A stretch of DNA of 64,000 nt from Pseudomonas fluorescens (GTDB lineage Bacteria > Pseudomonadota > Gammaproteobacteria > Pseudomonadales > Pseudomonadaceae), in assembly GCF_902497855.1 (NCBI RefSeq), contig NZ_CABVHU010000007.1, positions 62,001 through 126,000 on the forward strand, given 5' to 3'. How positions within the stretch are numbered: the stretch's first letter is position 1; every line of letters begins with the position of its first letter. Below the pieces are notes generated by a model that saw only the letters and a program-made list of their open reading frames with translations, did not search any database and had not been told where the DNA came from. This document shows, in pieces, positions 16,399-26,096 of this stretch. Made by a program: the position numbers and the translations under genes.

Positions 16399-16776
16399 AT
16401 GTTCAAAGCTACTCCCAATCCCCCGGAAACCGACACCGGTTCCGAAGCTTCCCTCGAAGCCGAAAAACTTAAGGAAGCCGCCGACCGCCTCCTCGCGCAC
16501 TTCTTCCCCCCGGCTGACGAAAAACCGGGCAAGCACCGAAAATTCCAGCTCTTCACCGTCGATCCCGATATCAACACCGAAGCCCTTCTGGCCAACGCAT
16601 CCGAAGACCTGCTGTCCATCAGCGCCATTGCCGCCGATCTGGCGGACGATGTGGAAGGCTCGCGCCGCTCGGTGGCCTTGGCGCTCAGCAGAATGGCGGA
16701 TGGCGTGCAGTTGTTGGTGGAGCGGGTGATGGATCATCATGAAGAGTCGCAACTGAAGGCTCAGGCCAGCGCTTAG
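16399..16776 (+). CDS. DUF6124/DUF3077 family protein, unknown function
   Basis: A 125-residue acidic, helical protein beginning MFKATPNPPETDTGSEAS. The central LFTVDPDINTEALLANASEDLLSISAIAADLADDVEG (about residues 52-88) and the C-terminal RRSVALALSRMADGVQLLVERVMDHHE are typical of a family of short proteins found in many copies in Pseudomonas genomes, often called DUF3077. No signal peptide or catalytic motif is visible. The ATG at 16399 has TGGAGC eight bases upstream. The gene stands alone behind a structured leader and is followed by REP repeats. I do not know its role. Confidence 0.75.
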   Translation: MFKATPNPPETDTGSEASLEAEKLKEAADRLLAHFFPPADEKPGKHRKFQLFTVDPDINTEALLANASEDLLSISAIAADLADDVEGSRRSVALALSRMADGVQLLVERVMDHHEESQLKAQASA

Positions 16777-16801
16777 CAGTCAGGTCTGCGGTGAGTTGAA
16801 G

Positions 16802-17048
16802 GCCGCCTTCGCTGCGGTGCGGCGATCCGACAAGCCAGCTCCTACATGACCACCTGCGTACCGATGAATTGTGGTCAACACAAACCCTGTAGGAGCCGGC
16901 TTGCCGGCGAAGGCGTCCTTTCAGCCAACAATGATGTCGACTGGTAGGGCCTCTTCGCTGGCAAGCCAGCTCCTACATGACCACCTGCGTACCGATCAAT
17001 TGTGGTCAACACAAACCCTGTAGGAGCCGGCTTGCCGGCGAAGGCGTC
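16802..17048. repeat. REP cluster with a 131-bp tandem duplication
   Basis: Several REP units lie between the DUF6124 gene and chpC. A block of about 88 bases beginning CAAGCCAGCTCCTACATGAC at 16831 occurs again 131 bases later, at 16962, with one base difference in the aligned part (GATGAATT against GATCAATT). The repeated block contains REP ends plus the unique spacer, so the copy arose by tandem duplication rather than by a new insertion. Confidence 0.85.
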
Positions 17049-17051
17049 CGG

Positions 17052-17507
17052 TCATATGAGCCCGGCACTCACCAACAACGCCTCCAGCGCCAACAAATCC
17101 GGCACCTTCGCCACTTGCTCCCCCACCTGCACCGCCGCCTGTTCCAGCGAACACAACGGCACATCCACATAGCTCAACTGACTGTCGAGCTTGTACGAGC
17201 GTGGAATCCCCTGCACCAGCAGCGCAATGAACTTCAGCTCAGGCCGCCCGCCAAGGGCATTGAGAATGACAATCCGCGCCCGCTCACCGATGACGATCTG
17301 ATTGCCACACGCCGACTCGAAACTGAGCAATGGAATCTGCCGGTTACGCCACGCAACCCGCCCCAGATACCAGGGTGGCGTCTCGAGCTCCAGGGTTCCC
17401 GGCTGGTAGTCGATCAGCTCCGCGACGGCGACGTTGGGCAAAATCAGGTGACGGTCGGCCAGGGGCAACAGCAGTCCGGTGAGGTTGCTGGTGCGGTGCT
17501 CAAGCAT
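17052..17507 (-). CDS. chpC: CheW-like protein of the Pil-Chp system
   Basis: A 151-residue CheW-domain protein (LLPLADRHLILPNVAVAELIDY, then WYLGRVAWRNRQIPLLSFE). In P. aeruginosa ChpC is thought to link additional receptors to the ChpA kinase. Its start overlaps the chpA stop by eight bases, so it is the last gene of the pilG-pilH-pilI-pilJ-chpA-chpC operon. In P. aeruginosa a methylesterase gene chpB lies between chpA and chpC; here there is no room for it. Confidence 0.85.
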   Translation of the reverse strand: MLEHRTSNLTGLLLPLADRHLILPNVAVAELIDYQPGTLELETPPWYLGRVAWRNRQIPLLSFESACGNQIVIGERARIVILNALGGRPELKFIALLVQGIPRSYKLDSQLSYVDVPLCSLEQAAVQVGEQVAKVPDLLALEALLVSAGLI

Positions 17508-20500
17508 GGGTCTTGCTCCACAGGGCGATGCTTTCGAGCAGCACCGATTCCTGGTACGGCTTGCCGAGGTAGTCGTTGACGCCGATGGCCATGGCGCGGT
17601 CGCGGTGCTTCTGGCCGGTGCGCGAGGTGATCATGATGATCGGCAGGTGCTGCAAGCGTTCGTCCGCGCGCACCCGGGTCGCGACTTCGAAGCCGTCCAT
17701 GCGCGGCATTTCGATGTCCAGCAGCATCAGGTCCGGCAGGTGTTCTTCGAGCAGCAACATGGCGTCGACGCCGTCCTTGGCGGTCAGCACGTTCATGCCG
17801 TGACGTTCGAGCAAACGGCTGGTGACCTTGCGCACAGTGACCGAATCGTCGACCACCAGCACCAGCAAGGGTTTGTGCGGCTCGGGTTCCGCGTCTTGAA
17901 CCAACGGTCGTTGCGGCACCTGCGCCTGCATGGCGCGGATCGGTGCCAGCAGATCGACAATCAGCACCACCCGGCCATCACCCAGGATCGTGGCCCCGGA
18001 CAAACCCTGGACCGCAGCGAACTGCGGTCCGAGGCTTTTCACCACGATCTCGCGAGTGCCGGCCATGGCATCGACCTGCACGGCGATATGTCGCTCGTTG
18101 CACTGCACCAGCAAGACCGGCAGCGGCAGGCTCTGGCCCAGCAGTTTGGGGCGGGGGCTGGTCTTGAGCAATTCACCGAGATAGCACAGTTCATAGTGTT
18201 GCCCGGCGTATTTGTAGGTCGGCGGATCGAGCCGGTAATGCCCTTCGAGCTCGTTGGGCAACACCCGTACGATGCCGTCGATGGTGTTCAGCGGGATCGC
18301 GTATTGATCCTCCCCGCACTGCACCATCAGCGCGCGGTTGACCGATACGGTGAACGGCAGGCGAATCCGGAAGTGCACGCCCTGCCCAGGCACGGAGTCG
18401 ATGCTCATCGTGCCGCCGAGTTGCCGGACTTCTTCGTGAACCACGTCCATGCCGACGCCCCGCCCGGAAATCTGGGTGATTTTCTCAGCGGTGGAGAACC
18501 CCGGCTGCAGGATGAATTGCAGCACGTCGCGGTCGCTGATATGGCTGTCCGGCGCCAGCAGGCCGCGCTTGATCGCCTTGCGCCGGACCGCATCCAGCGG
18601 CACGCCGGCACCGTCGTCGCGGATGTCGAAAATGATGTCGCCGCCCTCTCGCGACAGGTCGAGGGTAATCCGGCCCTGGGCCGGTTTACCCGCCGCGATA
18701 CGCACCTCGGCGGACTCCAGCCCGTGGTCCACGGCATTGCGCAGCATGTGCTCCAGCGGCGCCGCCATGCGTTCGAGCACATTACGGTCCATCTCGCCTT
18801 CAGCGTTGCCGACGATGAACTCCACGTCTTTGCCCAGCTCGCTGGAGACCTGCCGGACGATGCGTTTCAAGCGCGGCAGCATGCGCTCGAACGGCACCAT
18901 GCGCGTACGCATCAGGCCCTCTTGCAGTTCGGTGTTGATGCGGCCCTGCTGTTGCAGCAGGTTGTCCGCGTCCTGGTTGCGCCGGTCGAGCGTTTCCTTG
19001 AGGTCGAGCAGGTCGGAGGCGGATTCGAACAGCGCCCGCGACAGTTGCTGCAACTGCGAATGACGGTCCATTTCCAGCGGATCGAACTCTTCGTACCCCA
19101 GGCGTTCGGCGTCGACCTGCTGACGGCTGAGAATCCGCCCCTGGGTTTCGGTATCGAGGCGGCGCAACTGGTCGCGCATGCGCTCGATGGTGGTTTCCAT
19201 CTCGCTCAGGGCCACGCGCGCATCGTTGACCTGTTGCTCGATCCGACCCCGGAAGATCGAGGTTTCGGCAGCCAGGTTGACCAGGTCGTCGAGCAGTTCC
19301 GCCGAGACCTTGACCATGTCGGCGCCGGCATCAGGGAGCGGCGCGGGTGGCTCGGACTTGTGCGTCGCGAGTGTTACAACCGGTGCTTCAGGCACCGCTG
19401 GGTGGCTGAAATTCCTGATCGCGTCGATCAGTTGATCGGCCGCAGGCAACGGGACCCCGGCGCGGGTCGCGTCGAGCATTTGCGCCAGGTGGTCATGGCT
19501 GCTTTGCAGCAGAGCGAACAACGCGGGGGTGGGTTGCAGCACGCCAGCGGACAGGCCTTCGTAGAGAAATTCCAGCTCATGGGCGAGGTCGCCGATCGGG
19601 ACGATTTCGACCATCCGCGCGCCGCCCTTGAGGGTGTGCAGATCCCGCAACAGGGTTTCCACTTCCTGACGATGGGTCGGTTCGGCCTGCCAGCGCGCCA
19701 ATGCCGCGCCAGAGTTTTCAATGATGTCGAAACCTTCTTCGAGGAAGATGTCCTGCAACTCGGGATCATGGGCGACCGAGTCATTGGCCGGCGCGGACTC
19801 GACCCGCTCAAGGGTATTGATAGGGTCCTGACGGAACTGGCGAATGAGGTCGATCAGTTCGCCCGGATCGGCCAATGGCTGCCGGTCTTGCAGTTGTTCA
19901 AGCAACGCTGCGAGTCGGTCATGGCTGTGTTGCAGCAGTTGCGCCAACGCGTCTGCGTGACTGAAACGGCGATCGACCAGGCCTTCGTAAAGGCTTTCCA
20001 ACTCATGGGCCAGGTCACCGACGGGCTCGACTCTGGCCATCCGCGCACCGCCCTTGAGGGTGTGCATGTCACGCTGCAGGGACACCAGCGGTGCGGCATT
20101 GTCCGGGTCGCCCAGCCAGCGCTGCAGGGCCTGGCCGGCGCTTTCGAGGATATCCACTGCCTCTTCGAGGAAGATCTCGACGATCTCATCGTCCAGCTCG
20201 ACGCCGCGGTCCCTTGTAGGAGCGGGCTTGCCAGCGAAGGACTCACAGGCACCGCGTTTATCCATTGGAAACGCGTCATCGTTGACGTCGCGATCCTCTG
20301 TAGGAGCTGGCTTGCCAGCGAAGGACTCATAGGCGCCGCGCTTATCCATTGGAAACGCGTCATCGTTAACGACCTTCGCTGGCAAGCCAGCTCCTACAGG
20401 GGTCTGCGCCAGTTCTGCCGTAACGCTGCCGAGCTCGCGAATGCTCAGGGTTCGGCTGCCGTCGCTACGGATCAGGCCCATGGCCGAGGGGTCGAGGCTT

Positions 20501-23295
20501 TCATCGAGCAAGCCGCGCAAGGCCTGGATCCGCTCCGGTTGCGGGCTGACTTCCTGGCCGGCGGCCAGTTCGTCGAGCATGTTGATCAGCGCTTCGTGGG
20601 CACTTTGTGCCTCGTTGAAAAACCGCTCACTGACCGCCAGGCTGCTTTCCTCCACCGCGCCATAGAGGTCGAGCAAGGCTTCGCAGAGCTCATCCACCGG
20701 ATGCAGATCGGCCAGGTGCGCGCCTTCGCCCAGAGTGGTCAATTCGTCCAGCAGTGCGCTGAGTTCCTGCCGCTCGCCGGGATGTTGCTGCCAACGCCGC
20801 AACAGGCTTTCGGCATCCAGCAGAATGTCCATGCCCTGGGCGAGAAAGTTATTGATCAACTGCGGATCGCGTTTGATGCGCAGCCTGGTATTGGGTGCAC
20901 TCTGTAGACTTTGCAGCCGCTCGGCCAATAACGCCTGGGTGCGCTCGATCAACGAGCGGGCACCGGGAATCCCCGCCAGTGGATCGCGCTTGAGTTGACG
21001 CAGCCCGAGGCGGAACAGTCCTTCAGCCTCCAGCAACAGCTCGATTTCATCCAGATCCAGCGCAAGCAGGTGTGCCTTGTATTCCCTGGTCAGTTGATCC
21101 AGCGGCGCTGCCAGCTCGGCAATCGGCAAGACGCCCGCCATGGAGGCGCTGCCCTTGAGGGTGTGCAAGGCCCGCTGCAATTCGTCGCTGGCCTGCAACG
21201 GCATCTGCTCGGCGGCCCGGTCGAGGAAGCGGTTGAGACTGCCCAAATGGGTTTCGGCTTCGTTGCGAAAAATCTCCAGCAACAACGGATCAAGGGCCTC
21301 AACCTCCTGCGCGACCTCATCCGCCGGAGGTTCATCGCCCTTGGCCAGCGCATGGGCACACGCGGCCAATTGATCGACATCATTGCGCTGGCGTTGGGCA
21401 TTGGCGGCAAATTCGCCCACCCCCGCTTCGCCGACCGGCGGCGGCAACAGGCTGCCGGGGGTGTTCAGGGCGGGCGGGTTGACGGCCGATACGGGACTGG
21501 CCAGCGCATCGGCCAGGGTCTGCACGATGGCCGGATCGTCCAGGTCCTGATGATCGCGCATGTCCTGTACTTGCGTCGGGCTGAGCACCTCTTCAAGCAC
21601 CGGCACCGGTTGCTCGCTGGGGAAAAAGCCGAGGGAGGCCAGGCTCTTTTGCGCGACGTCGAGCAGATGTTCGCCCGGCGCTTCGGGGTCGTCGCCAAGG
21701 CGCTCCAGGTAGTATTCGATGCTGGTCACGACGTCGGCCAGGCTGTCGAGTTCCTGCCAGCCGGGGTGACCCGGATCCAGCAACAGGTGCTCGTGGATAA
21801 ACCGGTTGCAGGTTTCGATCAGGCTCGCCGCGCGACGCAACGCAATCATCGCCAGCGCGCCGCGCACCTGGGTCAGCAAGGCCGGCAATGGCTGCAGGTG
21901 TTGGCGGTCCCAGTCGGCGTCGATGTAGTCGACGATCATGTCCTTGGCCTGTTGCAGGCAAATGCGCGCTTCCTTGATCACGATCTGGTGGATCTGCGTC
22001 AGGTCGGTGGTCGGCAGACGGCTTTCTTCCTGGCTTTGCGGCTCGACGGTGCCGACCATGCCGGCCAGGGTCGCTTCGACATAGAGCAAGGCGCCGGCGA
22101 CGTCCATCAGGATCGCGTCGTTGGGCTCACGCTGGCCTTGGGCAAGACTCAATACCACCGCCAGCTGATCGATGATGACCTTGCGTGGCTGGCCGAAGCC
22201 GAGCACCGCCAGGGTGTCGGCGATTTGCCGCAGCGGCGCCAGCAAGCTGTCGAGGTCCGAGGTGTGCTGACGGTCGCTGCGCACGAACAGGTCCAGGCGC
22301 TCCTTGACCCGCACCAGTTCTTCGCACAACGCCGCCAGCACCGAGCGCATGGCGTCGCGGTCGGGGCCGGCCAACCGTGCCCGTTCTTCATCGACCATCG
22401 CACTGTCAGGCAGCGCATCGTCCAGTCCGTAGCGATCTTTCATGGTCAGCATCTGCCCGGTGGGGTGTTCGGCCTTGGCAATGTAAAACAGCAAACGCTT
22501 GAGCAACGCCGGCGGTGCCGGCTGATTGATGCCGGGCATGCCCTGCTCGAGCAGCCGCTTGAGTTGCTGATCGGCCTCCTTGAACAGGCTACGCAAGGCC
22601 GGGCTATTGGCGATCGCGCCGCTGCGCATGCCTTCGACCAGCGCCGAGGCGACTTGCCACAACGGCCCCAGGGGCGCCGTGCCACACAGCCCTTCCAGGC
22701 GCGAAAACACCGTGGTCAGGTACCCGAGATTAGTTTCGTCATCCTGCTCGCGCAGCAATCCGGCCAGGGCCATCTGCAACATCTGCCGCAGCTTGCGTAG
22801 CACAGCCGGTAAATCCGCCGGTTCCAGCAATGTCAGAGACTCTTCATCCAGTGGCGGCAGGTCCGGCAATTGCGGGATGAACAGGCTGGTTTCCGACAAC
22901 AGGCTTTCGCCTCGGACGCTGCGCAGATCGTTGATCAGCGGCAACATCACCAGCGGCAGGTCCCGACGGGCGCCTTGCACCCGGTCGAGGTAGATCGGCA
23001 GTTGCCCCAGGGCCTGCAGCAACAGATGGATAGCCTCATCGCGATGGCCGACTCGGTCACGCAGCAGGGCGCTGGTCAATTGCTCCATTTCTTCGGCGAA
23101 CAGCGCCGCGCCATGGAACTCGACCATCTGCAAGCTGCCATGAACCTGATGGATGCACGCCAGGCATTCGCTCAGGGCGTGCGTCGCCTGCGGGTCGTCC
23201 AGCAAGGTCACGATCGCCTGATGAGCCACTTTCAGCGTTTCGGCAATCTCGCCCTTGACCCACTCGAGGGCCACATAGTCGTGCCGATCACCCAT
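17500..23295 (-). CDS. chpA: Chemosensory histidine kinase with multiple Hpt domains and a receiver (ChpA/PilL)
   Basis: The central kinase of the Pil-Chp system controlling type IV pili and surface sensing, 1931 residues, clearly shorter than the P. aeruginosa protein (about 2470). An N-terminal Hpt-like segment has CLACIHQVHGS (His49 or His52). Three full Hpt domains carry HTLKGSASM (about 711), HTLKGGARMARV (about 1078) and HTLKGGARMVEI (about 1220). The kinase ATPase follows (RNAVDHGLES about 1521, DDGAG), then a CheW domain, and a receiver from about 1810 (VVDDS; phospho-acceptor in MLLDIEMPRMDG). The ATG at 23295 has GGAG at six bases. Residues about 965-1029 are encoded by REP repeats in frame, described separately. 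Confidence 0.92.
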   Translation of the reverse strand: MGDRHDYVALEWVKGEIAETLKVAHQAIVTLLDDPQATHALSECLACIHQVHGSLQMVEFHGAALFAEEMEQLTSALLRDRVGHRDEAIHLLLQALGQLPIYLDRVQGARRDLPLVMLPLINDLRSVRGESLLSETSLFIPQLPDLPPLDEESLTLLEPADLPAVLRKLRQMLQMALAGLLREQDDETNLGYLTTVFSRLEGLCGTAPLGPLWQVASALVEGMRSGAIANSPALRSLFKEADQQLKRLLEQGMPGINQPAPPALLKRLLFYIAKAEHPTGQMLTMKDRYGLDDALPDSAMVDEERARLAGPDRDAMRSVLAALCEELVRVKERLDLFVRSDRQHTSDLDSLLAPLRQIADTLAVLGFGQPRKVIIDQLAVVLSLAQGQREPNDAILMDVAGALLYVEATLAGMVGTVEPQSQEESRLPTTDLTQIHQIVIKEARICLQQAKDMIVDYIDADWDRQHLQPLPALLTQVRGALAMIALRRAASLIETCNRFIHEHLLLDPGHPGWQELDSLADVVTSIEYYLERLGDDPEAPGEHLLDVAQKSLASLGFFPSEQPVPVLEEVLSPTQVQDMRDHQDLDDPAIVQTLADALASPVSAVNPPALNTPGSLLPPPVGEAGVGEFAANAQRQRNDVDQLAACAHALAKGDEPPADEVAQEVEALDPLLLEIFRNEAETHLGSLNRFLDRAAEQMPLQASDELQRALHTLKGSASMAGVLPIAELAAPLDQLTREYKAHLLALDLDEIELLLEAEGLFRLGLRQLKRDPLAGIPGARSLIERTQALLAERLQSLQSAPNTRLRIKRDPQLINNFLAQGMDILLDAESLLRRWQQHPGERQELSALLDELTTLGEGAHLADLHPVDELCEALLDLYGAVEESSLAVSERFFNEAQSAHEALINMLDELAAGQEVSPQPERIQALRGLLDESLDPSAMGLIRSDGSRTLSIRELGSVTAELAQTPVGAGLPAKVVNDDAFPMDKRGAYESFAGKPAPTEDRDVNDDAFPMDKRGACESFAGKPAPTRDRGVELDDEIVEIFLEEAVDILESAGQALQRWLGDPDNAAPLVSLQRDMHTLKGGARMARVEPVGDLAHELESLYEGLVDRRFSHADALAQLLQHSHDRLAALLEQLQDRQPLADPGELIDLIRQFRQDPINTLERVESAPANDSVAHDPELQDIFLEEGFDIIENSGAALARWQAEPTHRQEVETLLRDLHTLKGGARMVEIVPIGDLAHELEFLYEGLSAGVLQPTPALFALLQSSHDHLAQMLDATRAGVPLPAADQLIDAIRNFSHPAVPEAPVVTLATHKSEPPAPLPDAGADMVKVSAELLDDLVNLAAETSIFRGRIEQQVNDARVALSEMETTIERMRDQLRRLDTETQGRILSRQQVDAERLGYEEFDPLEMDRHSQLQQLSRALFESASDLLDLKETLDRRNQDADNLLQQQGRINTELQEGLMRTRMVPFERMLPRLKRIVRQVSSELGKDVEFIVGNAEGEMDRNVLERMAAPLEHMLRNAVDHGLESAEVRIAAGKPAQGRITLDLSREGGDIIFDIRDDGAGVPLDAVRRKAIKRGLLAPDSHISDRDVLQFILQPGFSTAEKITQISGRGVGMDVVHEEVRQLGGTMSIDSVPGQGVHFRIRLPFTVSVNRALMVQCGEDQYAIPLNTIDGIVRVLPNELEGHYRLDPPTYKYAGQHYELCYLGELLKTSPRPKLLGQSLPLPVLLVQCNERHIAVQVDAMAGTREIVVKSLGPQFAAVQGLSGATILGDGRVVLIVDLLAPIRAMQAQVPQRPLVQDAEPEPHKPLLVLVVDDSVTVRKVTSRLLERHGMNVLTAKDGVDAMLLLEEHLPDLMLLDIEMPRMDGFEVATRVRADERLQHLPIIMITSRTGQKHRDRAMAIGVNDYLGKPYQESVLLESIALWSKTHA
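20213..20401. repeat. REP repeats translated in frame inside chpA
   Basis: Three REP units sit inside the chpA reading frame: two direct copies starting near 20214 and 20298, and one inverted copy at 20371-20400. The two direct copies belong to an 84-base tandem unit (shift 84, few differences), exactly 28 codons. On the minus strand each unit encodes the repeat NDDAFPMDKRGA(Y/C)ESFAGKPAPT. The frame stays open throughout, so the insert forms a linker between the acidic end of one segment and the Hpt domain that begins LDDEIVEIFLEE. Confidence 0.92.
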
Positions 23296-23344
23296 AACCA
23301 CTCCAGTCCGCACCCCAATGAGGAATCATACGCCCTCGGGCGCT

Positions 23345-25402
23345 TCACACTTTATCAGCAGCCTGCGCCCTAGTGGTCGGCAAGGTGAAGCCGGACACCG
23401 AACGCCGCAGCTGACTGGCCATTTTCGCCAGGTTGCCGATACTCTCGGCGGTGGCCGTGGAACCGGACGAGGTCTGCGTGGTGATCTGCTGAATCACGTT
23501 CATCGTCAGGGAAATCTGCCCGGCCGAAGAGGTCTGTTGCTGCGCTGCATTGGAAATACTCTGGATCAGCGCCGCCAGGGTCTTCGACACCCCTTCGATT
23601 TCTTCCAGGGCCACTCCGGCATCCTGCGCCAGACGCGCGCCACGCACCACTTCGGTGGTGGTTTGCTCCATGGAAATCACGGCTTCGTTGGTGTCGGTCT
23701 GGATCGCCCGCACCAGGGTTTCGATCTGTCGGGTCGCGGCGGACGAACGCTCGGCCAGTCGTTGCACTTCGTCGGCCACCACGGCAAAACCGCGTCCGGC
23801 ATCACCGGCCAGGGACGCCTGGATCGCCGCGTTCAGGGCGAGGATGTTGGTCTGGTCGGCAATGTCATCGATCAGGCTGACTATATCGCCGATTTCCTGG
23901 GAAGACTCGCCCAAGCGCTTGATGCGCTTGGCGGTGTCCTGAATCTGCTCGCGAATGTTGTCCATGCCGTGGATGGTGTTGTGCACCACCTCGTTGCCTT
24001 TGTTGGCGATTTCCACCGAACGCTCGGCCACCGCCGAGGATTCGGCCGCATTGGCCGAGACCTGGTCGATGGACTCGGCCATGTCGTTGATCGCCGTGGA
24101 CGCCTCGGCAATCTGCTGGGCCTGATGCTCCGAGGCCTGAGCCAGGTGCATCGCGGTGGCCTGGGTTTCCTGCACAGCGGCGGCAACCTGGCCGGCCGTG
24201 AGGTTGATCGTCGCCACCAGATCCCGCAGCTGATCGACCGAGTAGTTGATCGAATCGGCGATGGTCCCGGTGAAGTCTTCGGTCACCGTGGCGGTCACGG
24301 TCAGGTCGCCGTCGGCCAGGTCCTCGATTTCATCCAGTAGCCGCATGATTGCGGTCTGATTGCGCTCGTTCTTCTCGGCAGTCTCGCGTAACTGACGATT
24401 GGTTTCGCGCACCATCACCAGCCCGATGAGGATGATCGACATCAGTGCCGCCAGGCCCAGTACATAGCCGCCAATAGTGTCGGTATTGCGCCCGCCGGCG
24501 AGGTTTTCGAACCCGGTGGCCAGGTGCGAGGCTTCGTCGAGCAGGGTTTGCGACAAAGTGAAAATATTGCTGGCCGATTCCCGGACCTTGAACAGCTCCG
24601 GCGACGTTTCGAGGATTTCGTCCACCGAACCGGAGACGAATTGGAATAGCTCGGAAATCTCGATCAACCGGGCGCGAGCATCGCGGTCTTCGACCTGGCT
24701 CACCTTCAGCGCCGGATTACCCTGGAGCATGCCGGTGAGCACCTGGCCGAATCGCGCGGCGTCGCGACCAAACGCGTCGGCGGCCTGTTGCGAGTTTTCG
24801 TCTCCGGACAGCACGGTGTTCACCGCGCCGAGGATACGTTCAGCCAGCAGCGTCTGACGCTGGGCCATCGCAACCTGTGCGGCCGGCGCACCGCGCTGCA
24901 GGAGGATTTCGACGACCTTTTCGTACTCGACCTGCAGCTGCGGCACGGTTTCGGCCAGGGTGGCGGCGACCTGATGCAGGGACAGTACCGTCTGTTCGCT
25001 GGCGAGGATCGTGTCGGTGTTTTTCAACAGACGCTCCCAATCCAGCTGCACGGCGCGCATTTCCGGGCGCACGGTAGACGGCGCCGGCGGCAGGCCGGTG
25101 GAAGGGTCGCCTTTCTTCAAATAGCCCCAACGCCGGGCAAAATCATTGCGCGCGTCGCTGAGCAGTTTGAACGCCGGTGCCTTGCCCGCCGCGGCTTCGG
25201 TGGCATTCTTGGCGATGCGCTGGGACAGCACGCGCAGCTCGCCGGCATGGCCGATGTACTGCTTGTCGTACGTGGCTTGGGTATTGAGGTAAGCGAAGTG
25301 GGCGAACAGCAGCATGATGAAGACGATCAGCGCGATGAACAGCGCAATGATCTGCGAGCGGCTGCGCGACGCTTCCGGCTTGGCTGTTTTTGCTTTTATC
25401 AT
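23345..25402 (-). CDS. pilJ: Methyl-accepting chemotaxis protein of the Pil-Chp system
   Basis: The receptor that signals to ChpA in response to pilus and surface contact, 685 residues. It has one membrane segment at about residues 18-38 and a second at about 313-333, with a helical periplasmic part between them (two PilJ-type repeats). A HAMP-like linker follows, then the signalling domain with the hairpin tip [31 protein letters not shown] (about residues 520-550). It lies 49 bases upstream of chpA, so the pilK methyltransferase gene found here in P. aeruginosa is absent. Confidence 0.93.
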   Translation of the reverse strand: MIKAKTAKPEASRSRSQIIALFIALIVFIMLLFAHFAYLNTQATYDKQYIGHAGELRVLSQRIAKNATEAAAGKAPAFKLLSDARNDFARRWGYLKKGDPSTGLPPAPSTVRPEMRAVQLDWERLLKNTDTILASEQTVLSLHQVAATLAETVPQLQVEYEKVVEILLQRGAPAAQVAMAQRQTLLAERILGAVNTVLSGDENSQQAADAFGRDAARFGQVLTGMLQGNPALKVSQVEDRDARARLIEISELFQFVSGSVDEILETSPELFKVRESASNIFTLSQTLLDEASHLATGFENLAGGRNTDTIGGYVLGLAALMSIILIGLVMVRETNRQLRETAEKNERNQTAIMRLLDEIEDLADGDLTVTATVTEDFTGTIADSINYSVDQLRDLVATINLTAGQVAAAVQETQATAMHLAQASEHQAQQIAEASTAINDMAESIDQVSANAAESSAVAERSVEIANKGNEVVHNTIHGMDNIREQIQDTAKRIKRLGESSQEIGDIVSLIDDIADQTNILALNAAIQASLAGDAGRGFAVVADEVQRLAERSSAATRQIETLVRAIQTDTNEAVISMEQTTTEVVRGARLAQDAGVALEEIEGVSKTLAALIQSISNAAQQQTSSAGQISLTMNVIQQITTQTSSGSTATAESIGNLAKMASQLRRSVSGFTLPTTRAQAADKV

Positions 25403-25445
25403 CGGTTCTCGCCTTTAACCAACACCTGTGAACCTTTGCCGAGCC

Positions 25446-25555
25446 CCCCTGTAGGAGCGAGCTTGCTCGCGATGAACCTGAGAACACCGCGGGGTGTCAG
25501 GCTTGCAGCGTTATCGTTGACGACCATCGCGAGCAAGCTCGCTCCTACAGGGGTC
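25446..25555. repeat. REP doublet overlapping the 3' end of pilI
   Basis: An inverted REP pair (CCCCTGTAGGAGCGAGCTTG and its complement) lies between pilJ and pilI. The unit on the pilI side is read as the last 14 codons of that gene. Confidence 0.9.
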
Positions 25556-26086
25556 CAGCGCGACGTGCAGGAAACTTTGCGACTGCACCAACGCAAACGG
25601 GCTGAACACCTGCCAGCTCTGCTCGCGTTGAAATCGGCCGGTGACAAACGCCGACATCGGCCCGCGCCCATTGTCTGCCGGCTCCAGGCTGTCCTGGGCG
25701 AAGTGCTGCAAGCCGAAGACCTCATCGACCATCAACCCGGCGAACATATCGCCATGCTCGACCACCAACACCCGCCGCTGCCTGCGCAGAGGTGACAGTT
25801 CATGGCCGAAGAAGCCACATAAATCCATGATCGGCAGCAATCGCCCGCGCAAGTTGGCGACGCCCTTGACCCAGGGCTTGACGCCCGGCAGCTGAGTGCA
25901 CCGCGGCTCGTGCAACACTTCGCTGACTTCGCCCATGGGCGCGACGTACCAGTGCTCGCCCAGGCGAAAACCGATACCGCTCCAGCTGTCCTGTCGGAAC
26001 GGCTGGGACGGTAGATCCGCCGCCAGCAGACGACAACGCCGATCGATCTGCAGCAGCAATTCGAAGGCGGTCAGCGACTCGGTCAT
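25511..26086 (-). CDS. pilI: CheW-like coupling protein of the Pil-Chp system
   Basis: The adaptor that joins PilJ to ChpA, 191 residues, with one CheW domain (WYVAPMGEVSEVLHEP at about residues 46-61; WVKGVANLRGRLLPIMDL at about 73-90; VVEHGDMFAGLMVDEVFGL at about 110-128). The domain ends near QSFLHVAL. The final DPCRSELARDGRQR is encoded by a REP unit, and the TAA stop lies in the loop between the two REP arms. It follows pilH by ten bases in the operon. Confidence 0.88.
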   Translation of the reverse strand: MTESLTAFELLLQIDRRCRLLAADLPSQPFRQDSWSGIGFRLGEHWYVAPMGEVSEVLHEPRCTQLPGVKPWVKGVANLRGRLLPIMDLCGFFGHELSPLRRQRRVLVVEHGDMFAGLMVDEVFGLQHFAQDSLEPADNGRGPMSAFVTGRFQREQSWQVFSPFALVQSQSFLHVALDPCRSELARDGRQR

Positions 26087-26096
26087 GGCCCGACGT

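Noticed and set aside
16802..17048. Repeated spacers that might suggest a CRISPR array
   Set aside because: There are only two copies of a long block, the repeats are inverted REP units, and no cas genes are near.
17479..20907. A 1142-codon forward frame opposite chpA
   Set aside because: It is the mirror of a high-GC coding strand; the product is rich in Gln, His and Arg without domains, while the minus strand encodes a textbook multi-domain kinase.
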